Shown here: positions 57,955-64,000 of the stretch, one piece after another
Numbering within the stretch: position 1 is the stretch's first letter
How the letters are laid out: every line of letters starts with the position of its first letter
Assembly: GCA_016806145.1 (NCBI GenBank)
Contig: CP063167.1
Span: 2,228,501-2,292,500, forward strand
Origin: Variovorax paradoxus
Lineage (GTDB): Bacteria; Pseudomonadota; Gammaproteobacteria; Burkholderiales; Burkholderiaceae_C
Reading direction: 5' to 3'
Length of the DNA stretch: 64,000 nt
Notes under the pieces: model-generated
The model's input: the letters and a program-made list of their open reading frames with translations, nothing else
The model's database searches: none
Told to the model about the DNA's origin: nothing
Program-made: the position numbers and the translations under genes

Positions 57955-58869
57955 ATGAATCTGCGTCAAATCGAAGTGTTCCGGGCCATCATGGCCACCG
58001 GCTCCGTGAGCGATGCCGCCCGCCTGCTGCATGTGTCCGTTCCCGCCGTGAGCCGGGTGCTCTCGCACACCGAGACCCAGCTCAACTTTCCGCTCTTCAT
58101 GCGCATCAAGGGCCGGCTGTCGCCCACGGCCGAGGCGCGGCGCCTCTACCACGAGGTCGAGGACGTCTACCAGGGCGTGCAGCGCATCAGCGACCTCACG
58201 CACGAGCTCATGGCGCGCCGCTCGGGCCTGATCAGCGTGGTGTCGAGCCCGGGCATCGGCCACATGCTGGTGCCGATGGCGATCGCGCACTACCACCAGG
58301 CCAATCCCGAGACGCGCGTGCATTTCAAGTGCCTCAACCAGGACCTGCTGCGCGAGCGACTGCTGAGCCGGCACTTCGACCTCGGCATCTCGCTCGAGGC
58401 GGTGGACCATCCGAACCTGATCACGATGCCGGTCGCGCGCTGCCGCATCGTGTGCATCTGCCCGCACACGCATCCGCTGGCCGCGCGCAACGCGGTCGGC
58501 GCGCAGGACCTGCTGCCCTACGACCTGATGTCGTACCCGCGCGGCACGCCCTTCGGCGAACTGGTGCGCCACTTCTTCGCGTCGCTCGACGAGGCACCGC
58601 GCACCATGCTCGAGGTGGGCTCGCCGCAGAACGCCTGCGCGCTCACGCACCTGGGCGCGGGCATCGCGCTGGTCGACGAGTTCTCGCTGCAGGCCTGGCC
58701 CGACGCGCGCTTTCGCATCCTGCCGGTGGAGGGCATCGAGCCGCTGGTCGCGCACCTCGTGCACCTGCGCACCGACCCGCTCTCGCCGGCGGCCGAAGCC
58801 TTCGTGCGAACGCTGCGCAGCGTGCTGATGCAGCGCGGACTCGCCGCGCCGCAAGCGCCGGAAGACTGA
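57955..58869 (+). CDS. LysR-family transcriptional regulator
   Basis: A 304-residue LysR protein with MNLRQIEVFRAIMATGSVSDAARLLHVSVPAVSRVLSHTE-type winged helix (residues 2-45) and an effector domain from about 92 (GLISVVSSPGIGHMLVP). It lies upstream of the amino-acid importer/hydantoinase unit in the same direction and probably regulates it. The 266-base gap that follows shows no gene. Confidence 0.92.
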   Translation: MNLRQIEVFRAIMATGSVSDAARLLHVSVPAVSRVLSHTETQLNFPLFMRIKGRLSPTAEARRLYHEVEDVYQGVQRISDLTHELMARRSGLISVVSSPGIGHMLVPMAIAHYHQANPETRVHFKCLNQDLLRERLLSRHFDLGISLEAVDHPNLITMPVARCRIVCICPHTHPLAARNAVGAQDLLPYDLMSYPRGTPFGELVRHFFASLDEAPRTMLEVGSPQNACALTHLGAGIALVDEFSLQAWPDARFRILPVEGIEPLVAHLVHLRTDPLSPAAEAFVRTLRSVLMQRGLAAPQAPED

Positions 58870-59135
58870 TCGCCGCTGTCGTTGGGCCTGGCGCTCGAAG
58901 CCAGGGAATGCCCCAATAGCATGCGCTTCGCACCGCATATAGGCACGCAAAAACACAGCGCACCAGCCCGGGGCCAGGTGTTAACCAGCGCGTAAGGACG
59001 CCGCACAAAGCATCAATCGACGCCGCTTTTCTCGCTCGAAATAATTCGTCGCATCGCCACCGCACACCAACGCGGTGCAGTTCGCTCCCCGCGAATCCCG
59101 CCGTTTCGACCGCGACTATTTCTGGAGAAAAGCCC

Positions 59136-59987
59136 ATGTTCCGTCACCTCAAGTCCCTGCTGGCGCCGCTGGCCTTCGCCCTCATCGCCGGTGCCGCCGG
59201 CACCGCCGCCGCCCAGCCCGCGCCGCTGCGCACCGGCGTCGATCCCAACTTCCCGCCGCATGCCTTCCCCAAGCTCAGCGGCGGCTACCAGGGCTTCAAC
59301 GTCGAGCTCGGCGAGGAGATCGCCAAGCGCCTGGGTCGCCGCATCGAGATCGAGGGCGCGCAGTACTCGGCGCTGATCCCGGCGCTCAACGCGGGCAAGT
59401 TCGACTTCCTGATGGCGCCGACCACCGTGTCGCCCGAGCGTGCGAAGTCGGTGCTGTTCACCGAGGGCTACCTCGAGAACAACTTCACGCTGGTCGTGAA
59501 GAAGGAGCGCAACGACATCCAGCGCCTCGAAGACCTCAAGGGCAAGACCATCGCCGTGAACAAGGGCTCGGGCCCCGAGGAATGGGCGCGCAACAACCAG
59601 GCGCAGTACGGCTACGAGATCGCCGTCTACGGCACCAACGCCGACGCGGTGCAGGCCGTGATCTCGGGCCGCGGCGACGCCAACCTCGCGGGCGTCACGC
59701 CCTCGGCCTGGGCCGTGAAGAGCACGCCGGCGATCAAGACCACCTTCGTCATCAAGACCGGCTCGGTCTGGGCCATTCCGTTCCGCATCGACGACAAGGC
59801 CGGGCGCGACCAGGTGAGCAACGTGCTCAAGTGCATGAAGCTCGACGGCTCGCTGCAGAAGCTGCACACGAAGTGGTTCGGCGCCGAGCCCGCGGCCGAC
59901 TCGGCCACGGTGGTCTCGCCGGCCGGCCACGGCATCCCGGGCCTGTTCGGCTACGAGGCCACGAGCGCCAAGCCGGTCTGCAAGTAA
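59136..59987 (+). CDS. Polar-amino-acid ABC transporter substrate-binding protein
   Basis: A 283-residue periplasmic protein with signal peptide ending GTAAAQP. The mature part starts [17 protein letters not shown] and has [37 protein letters not shown] and [18 protein letters not shown], as in family-3 amino-acid receptors. It supplies the ATPase and two permeases encoded downstream. The nearby N-carbamoylase and hydantoinase suggest a hydantoin, carbamoyl amino acid or ureide ligand (inference). Confidence 0.92.
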   Translation: MFRHLKSLLAPLAFALIAGAAGTAAAQPAPLRTGVDPNFPPHAFPKLSGGYQGFNVELGEEIAKRLGRRIEIEGAQYSALIPALNAGKFDFLMAPTTVSPERAKSVLFTEGYLENNFTLVVKKERNDIQRLEDLKGKTIAVNKGSGPEEWARNNQAQYGYEIAVYGTNADAVQAVISGRGDANLAGVTPSAWAVKSTPAIKTTFVIKTGSVWAIPFRIDDKAGRDQVSNVLKCMKLDGSLQKLHTKWFGAEPAADSATVVSPAGHGIPGLFGYEATSAKPVCK

Positions 59988-60039
59988 GCGCGCCCCTGCC
60001 CTTCCCGTCCACCCCGTCCCCCACAAGCCGAGCATCGCC

Positions 60040-60789
60040 GTGACGTCCTCCCCGCTCCTGCAAGTCCGCAACCTGCACAAATCCTTTGGCAGCGTTCCCG
60101 TGCTCAACGGCATCGACCTCGACGTGCAGGCGGGCGAGCTGGTCTCGGTGATCGGCCCCTCGGGCTCGGGCAAGAGCACGCTGCTGCGCTGCTGCAACCG
60201 CATGGAGGACGCGAGCCGCGGCGAGGTGCGCGTGGAAGGCCACGACATCTATGCGCGCGGCGCCAACCTGAACCGGCTGCGCGAGCGCGTGGGCATGGTG
60301 TTCCAGGCCTTCAACCTCTATCCGCACCTCGACGTGCTGGGCAACGTGACGCTGGCGCTGCGCAAGGTCAAGAAGATGGCGCGCGACGCGGCCGAGCACA
60401 GCGCGATGGAGGCGCTCGCGCGCGTCGGCATGGAGCACAAGGCGCGCGTGCGTCCCACCCAGCTGTCGGGCGGCCAGCAGCAGCGCGTGGGCATCGCGCG
60501 CTCGATCGCGCTGAAGCCCGCGCTGGTGCTGTTCGACGAGCCGACCAGCGCGCTCGACCCCGAGATGGTCGGCGGCGTGCTGCAGGTGATGCGCGAGCTG
60601 CGCGCCGACGGCATGACCATGGTGGTGGTGACGCACGAGATGGGCTTCGCGAAGGCGGCGTCCGACCGCGTGGTGTTCATGGACGGCGGCGCCATCGTCG
60701 AGCAGGGCTCGCCCGCGCAGGTGTTCGAGGCGCCGGTGCATGCGCGCACCGCGGCCTTCATCGCCAGCATCGGCAGCCGCGCGCTCTGA
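60040..60789 (+). CDS. Polar-amino-acid ABC transporter ATPase
   Basis: A 249-residue GlnQ-type ATPase beginning at a GTG. Walker A is GPSGSGKST, signature [15 protein letters not shown], Walker [14 protein letters not shown] and the switch histidine is in THEMGF. It powers the importer formed by the binding protein before it and the two permeases after it. Confidence 0.94.
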   Translation: MTSSPLLQVRNLHKSFGSVPVLNGIDLDVQAGELVSVIGPSGSGKSTLLRCCNRMEDASRGEVRVEGHDIYARGANLNRLRERVGMVFQAFNLYPHLDVLGNVTLALRKVKKMARDAAEHSAMEALARVGMEHKARVRPTQLSGGQQQRVGIARSIALKPALVLFDEPTSALDPEMVGGVLQVMRELRADGMTMVVVTHEMGFAKAASDRVVFMDGGAIVEQGSPAQVFEAPVHARTAAFIASIGSRAL

Positions 60790-60810
60790 GCGACCGACCG
60801 GAAGCGCCGC

Positions 60811-61491
60811 ATGCAGTTCGACAAGCTCGTCTTCACCTTCTTCAACGGCGACATCGCCGCGCGCTACCTGCCCCAGGTGCTGGACGGCGCGCGCGTGACG
60901 ATCGAGCTGGGCCTGGCCGTGATCGCCGCCGGCCTGGCGCTGGGCATCGTGCTGGCCTACCTGCGCAGCCTGCCGGTGCGCGGGCTGCCGCTGCTGGTGT
61001 CGACGCTGGTCGACATCCTGCGCGCGCTGCCGCCACTGGTGCTGATCATCCTGTTCTATTACGCGCTGCCCTTCCTGGGCCTGTCGCTCGGCGCCTTCGC
61101 CTCGACCTGGCTGGCGCTGACGCTGGTGCTCGCGGCCTTCTCCGAGGAGGTGTTCTGGGCCGGCATCGAGTCGCAGCCGCGCGGCGTGATGGAGGCCGCG
61201 CGCTCCACCGGCCTGAGCCACACGCAGGCCATGGTGCACGTGCTGCTGCCGCAGTCGTGCCGGCTGATGGTGGCGCCGCTGACCAACCGCGTGATCGCCA
61301 TCACCAAGGGCACGGCCTACGGCTCGGTGGCCGCGCTCAACGAGATCTTGAACCAGGCCACCTCGGCCACCAGCTTCGCGGGCAATCCCACGCCGCTGAT
61401 GCTGGGCGCGCTCGGCTATCTCGTGATCTTCCTGCCCGTGGTGATCGCCGGGCGCTACATCGAGCGGCGCCATGGCGCGGGCCGCCACTGA
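60811..61491 (+). CDS. Polar-amino-acid ABC permease
   Basis: A 226-residue HisQM/GlnP-type permease with about five helices: VTIELGLAVIAAGLALGIVLAY, the EAA-type loop GIESQPRGVMEAARSTGLSHTQAMVHVLLP and a final helix near residues 195-215. It partners the permease encoded next. Usual length for the family. Confidence 0.92.
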   Translation: MQFDKLVFTFFNGDIAARYLPQVLDGARVTIELGLAVIAAGLALGIVLAYLRSLPVRGLPLLVSTLVDILRALPPLVLIILFYYALPFLGLSLGAFASTWLALTLVLAAFSEEVFWAGIESQPRGVMEAARSTGLSHTQAMVHVLLPQSCRLMVAPLTNRVIAITKGTAYGSVAALNEILNQATSATSFAGNPTPLMLGALGYLVIFLPVVIAGRYIERRHGAGRH

Positions 61492-61512
61492 CGCCGCCGA
61501 ACGGAGCCCTCC

Positions 61513-62199
61513 ATGGAACTCATCCTCCAGTACTTCTTCAACCTCGGCGTGGTGCGCGAGGTCGGGCCCTACATCCTGCAGGGCCTGCTCAACACGCTGC
61601 TGCTGTCGGCCTGGGTGATCCCGCTCGGGCTGGCGGCCGGCATGGTGCTGGCGCTGGCCGGCTTCGTGATCCGCAACCGGCTGGTGCGCGCGCTGCTCGT
61701 GGTCTACATCGACTTCTTCCGCGCCTTCCCGCCGCTGGTGCTGCTGATCTTCCTCTACACCGGCCTGCCCTACCTCGGTGTGGAGCTCTCGCCCATGGCC
61801 TGCGTGGCGCTGGGCTTCATGCTCAACAACTCGAGCTACTTCGGCGAGATCCTGCGCGCGGGCCTGGAGTCGGTGCCGCGCGGCCAGCGCGAGGCCGCGC
61901 TGTCCACCGGCATGGGCCGCCCGGCCAGCCTGCTGTTCGTGGAGATCCCGCAGGCGGTGCGCAACGTGTTCCCCGACCTCGTGAGCAACATGATCGAGGT
62001 GGTGAAGCTCACCACCATCGCCAGCGTGGTGTCGGTGCCCGAGATGCTGTATGCCGCGCGCTCCGCGCAATCGATGCTCTACAACCCCACGCCCATCGTG
62101 CTGGCCGCGCTGATCTATCTCGCGCTGCTGTGGCCGCTGGTCGTGCTGCTGGGGCGGCTGGAGAAACGCCAGCGCCGCCCGAACCCCGAGGCCGCCTGA
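61513..62199 (+). CDS. Polar-amino-acid ABC permease
   Basis: A 228-residue second permease, with YILQGLLNTLLLSAWVIPLGLAAGMVLAL and the EAA-type loop ILRAGLESVPRGQREAALSTG. With the neighbouring permease it would form a heterodimeric channel. It lies 42 bases before the N-carbamoylase gene. Confidence 0.92.
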   Translation: MELILQYFFNLGVVREVGPYILQGLLNTLLLSAWVIPLGLAAGMVLALAGFVIRNRLVRALLVVYIDFFRAFPPLVLLIFLYTGLPYLGVELSPMACVALGFMLNNSSYFGEILRAGLESVPRGQREAALSTGMGRPASLLFVEIPQAVRNVFPDLVSNMIEVVKLTTIASVVSVPEMLYAARSAQSMLYNPTPIVLAALIYLALLWPLVVLLGRLEKRQRRPNPEAA

Positions 62200-62241
62200 G
62201 GCGCCTGACCACTACAACCACCAACGCTGATTGAGGAAGCA

Positions 62242-63180
62242 ATGATGACAAGCAAACGTACCCTGGGCCTGGCCGTCGCCCAGATGGGCCCGGTACATCT
62301 GGCGGACACCCGCGAGGCGGTCGTGCGCCGCATGGTCGAGCTGATGCGCGACGCCAAGGGCCGCGGTGCAGAGATGGTCGTGTTCCCCGAGCTCGCGCTC
62401 ACCACCTTCTTTCCGCGCTACTGGATGGACGAGGCCGAGGCCGAGGCCCGCTTCTTCGAGCCGGCCATGCCCAATGCGCAGGTGCAGCCGCTGTTCGACG
62501 AGGCGAAGGCGCTCGGCGTGGGTTTCTACCTCGGCTATGCCGAACTCACGCCCGAGGGCACGCGCTACAACACGGCGATCATCGTGGACCGCGCGGGCGC
62601 CATCGTCGGCAAGTACCGCAAGATCCACCTGCCCGGCCACTCCGAGCACAAGCCCGAGGCGCCGTTCCAGCACCTGGAGAAGAAGTTCTTCGAGGTCGGC
62701 GACCTGGGCTTCCGCGTCTTCGACACCATGGGCACGCGCTTCGGCATGTGCCTGTGCAACGACCGGCGCTGGCCCGAGACCTACCGCGTGATGGCGCTGC
62801 AGAGCGCCGAGGTGGTGGTGCTGGGCTACAACACGCCCTCGCTCAACATCCACTGGAACGAGCCGGTGCACCTGCGCACCACCACGCACCTGGTGTCGCT
62901 GCAGGCCAATGCCTACCAGAACGGCATCTGGGTGGCGGCGGCCGCCAAGTGCGGCTCGGAGGACGGCCACCACATGATCGGCAGCTCGGCCATCGTCGCG
63001 CCCACGGGCGAGATCGTGGCGCGCTCGCTCACCGAAGACGACGAGGTGATCTGCGTGAAGGCCGACATGTCGCTGGGCGAATACTTCCGCCAGCATGTCT
63101 TCAACTTCGCCAAGCACCGCCGCCCCGAGCACTACCGCCTGATCGTCGAGCGCACGGGCGCGGGCGAGCCGCTGGTCTGA
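62242..63180 (+). CDS. N-carbamoyl-D-amino-acid hydrolase (nitrilase superfamily)
   Basis: A 312-residue carbon-nitrogen hydrolase with a complete catalytic triad: Glu50 (VFPELALTTFF), Lys127 (YRKIHLPGH) and Cys172 (GMCLCNDRRWPE), the same Lys and Cys numbers as in the Agrobacterium D-carbamoylase. The NDRRWPETYRVMALQ segment is diagnostic. It hydrolyses an N-carbamoyl amino acid to the amino acid, CO2 and ammonia. It lies right after the importer and before a hydantoinase gene, the classic hydantoin-hydrolysis pair. Confidence 0.92.
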   Translation: MMTSKRTLGLAVAQMGPVHLADTREAVVRRMVELMRDAKGRGAEMVVFPELALTTFFPRYWMDEAEAEARFFEPAMPNAQVQPLFDEAKALGVGFYLGYAELTPEGTRYNTAIIVDRAGAIVGKYRKIHLPGHSEHKPEAPFQHLEKKFFEVGDLGFRVFDTMGTRFGMCLCNDRRWPETYRVMALQSAEVVVLGYNTPSLNIHWNEPVHLRTTTHLVSLQANAYQNGIWVAAAAKCGSEDGHHMIGSSAIVAPTGEIVARSLTEDDEVICVKADMSLGEYFRQHVFNFAKHRRPEHYRLIVERTGAGEPLV

Positions 63181-63200
63181 ACGCGCGCACGGAACCCCTC

Positions 63201-64000
63201 ATGGACACCACCATCGCTTCGCTGATCGGCGAAGAACCCTTCGACCTCACGATCCGCGGCGGGCGCATCGTCACCGACGGCCGCGTGGTCGAGGGCGACC
63301 TCGGCGTGCGCGACGGCCGCATCGCCGCCATCGGCGGCTCGCTGCCGCCGGGCCGCCGCGACGTGGACGCCACCGGCCGCTGGGTGCTGCCGGGCGGCAT
63401 CGACAGCCACTGCCACGTCGAGCAGCGCTCGGGCATGGGCATGATGTGCGCCGACGATTTCTACTCGGCCACCGTGTCGGCCGCCTTCGGCGGCACCACC
63501 ACCATCCTGCCCTTCGCGGCCCAGCACCGCGAGATGTCGGTGCCCGAGGTGCTGGCCGACTACAGCCGGCGCGCGGCCGAGAAGGCGGTGATCGACTACG
63601 GCTTCCACCTGATCCTGGCCAACCCCGACGACGCCACGCTCTCGACCGACCTGCCCGCGGCCATCCGCGACGGCATCACCTCGCTCAAGGTCTACATGAC
63701 CTACGACCGCATGAAGCTCGAGGACTACCAGTTGCTCGAGGTGCTCGCGCTGGCGCGGGCCGAGGGCGCGCTGGTGATGGTGCATGCCGAGAACAACGAC
63801 ATGATCCGCTGGATCGCGCAGCGCCTGATCGACCGCGGCCACACCGCGCCCAAGTTCCATGGCGTGGCGCACGACCCGCTGGCCGAGACCGAGGCCACTT
63901 ACCGCGCGATCGCGCTGGCGCGGCTGGTCGACGTGCCGCTGCTGCTGGTGCACGTGGCCGGCGGCGACACGGTGGAGGTGATCCGCCAGGCCCAGACCCT
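63201..64000 (+). CDS. D-hydantoinase/dihydropyrimidinase, 5' part (cut by window end)
   Basis: The frame starts with ATG at 63201 and is open to the window end (266 codons). It shows GGIDSHCHVEQ with metal ligands His70 and His72, the carboxylated lysine in SLKVYMTYD (Lys163), His195 in MVHAENND and His251 in LLVHVAGG. This is the cyclic-amidohydrolase fold of hydantoinases and dihydropyrimidinases, which open hydantoin or dihydropyrimidine rings to carbamoyl acids. The product would feed the N-carbamoylase encoded upstream. The C-terminal third lies outside. Confidence 0.93.
   Translation, partial: MDTTIASLIGEEPFDLTIRGGRIVTDGRVVEGDLGVRDGRIAAIGGSLPPGRRDVDATGRWVLPGGIDSHCHVEQRSGMGMMCADDFYSATVSAAFGGTTTILPFAAQHREMSVPEVLADYSRRAAEKAVIDYGFHLILANPDDATLSTDLPAAIRDGITSLKVYMTYDRMKLEDYQLLEVLALARAEGALVMVHAENNDMIRWIAQRLIDRGHTAPKFHGVAHDPLAETEATYRAIALARLVDVPLLLVHVAGGDTVEVIRQAQT

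Overview
This window is high-GC DNA with dense, mostly operonic gene packing (many ATGA stop/start overlaps). Gene content points to a metabolically versatile betaproteobacterium of the Burkholderiales, most likely Comamonadaceae and Variovorax-like. Supporting signs are three Bug-type (TctC) solute receptors without TctA/TctB permeases, Liv-type and polar-amino-acid ABC importers, many LysR/GntR regulators next to short catabolic operons, and promoter-like TTAAAAT and TATAAT boxes in a GC-rich background. The genus is an inference from gene content; no rRNA or marker gene is present.

Region A (1-19117, + strand) looks like one long catabolic operon that starts outside the window. It encodes a gentisate-dioxygenase-like cupin, an MmgE/PrpD protein, Bug receptors, three short-chain dehydrogenases (SDRs), a complete branched-chain-type ABC importer (substrate-binding protein, LivH, a fused LivM-LivG, LivF), a COG3618-type amidohydrolase, a PrpF-family isomerase, an 82-aa membrane protein with a fumarate-reductase-type flavoprotein, an MhpA-like aromatic hydroxylase, a second flavoprotein and a PrpB-like lyase. 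Taken together this suggests uptake and ring cleavage of an aromatic acid, followed by isomerase/hydratase/lyase handling of a polycarboxylate. The substrate is unknown. A tRNA-Arg(ACG) gene with promoter and terminator follows.

Region B (19483-32696) holds short units: a VOC protein divergent from a LysR regulator across a perfect palindrome, an Lhr-type helicase, PoxB coupled to an MgtC-like protein, an EamA exporter, an MFS exporter, a PEP-mutase/isocitrate-lyase-family enzyme divergent from a GlxA-type regulator, and two small genes.

Region C (32945-40842) resembles a stress island: hemerythrin, DUF2383, DUF3606 and DUF2934 proteins and other small hydrophilic proteins, a YdeP-type molybdoenzyme, a low-affinity-iron-permease-like protein and an N-extended SDR. 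It ends with a putative Na+/H+ antiporter whose leader looks structured (riboswitch candidate).

Region D (40855-56875, mostly - strand) contains a ComD/ComE-like two-subunit decarboxylase with an aldehyde dehydrogenase and a divergent LysR regulator. Next come the 5-oxoprolinase genes pxpA, pxpB and pxpC behind VOC, SDR, FAD oxidoreductase and quinone reductase genes. The region also has a polar-amino-acid ABC importer with HutC-type and PAS-AraC regulators, a Bug receptor and a TauD-type dioxygenase.

Region E (57258-64000, + strand) has a GntR/FCD regulator preceded by two perfect ATTGGATCCAAT operators. After it come a LysR regulator and a second polar-amino-acid ABC importer that leads into an N-carbamoyl-D-amino-acid hydrolase and a D-hydantoinase/dihydropyrimidinase cut by the window end: a plausible hydantoin (or cyclic ureide) import and hydrolysis unit.
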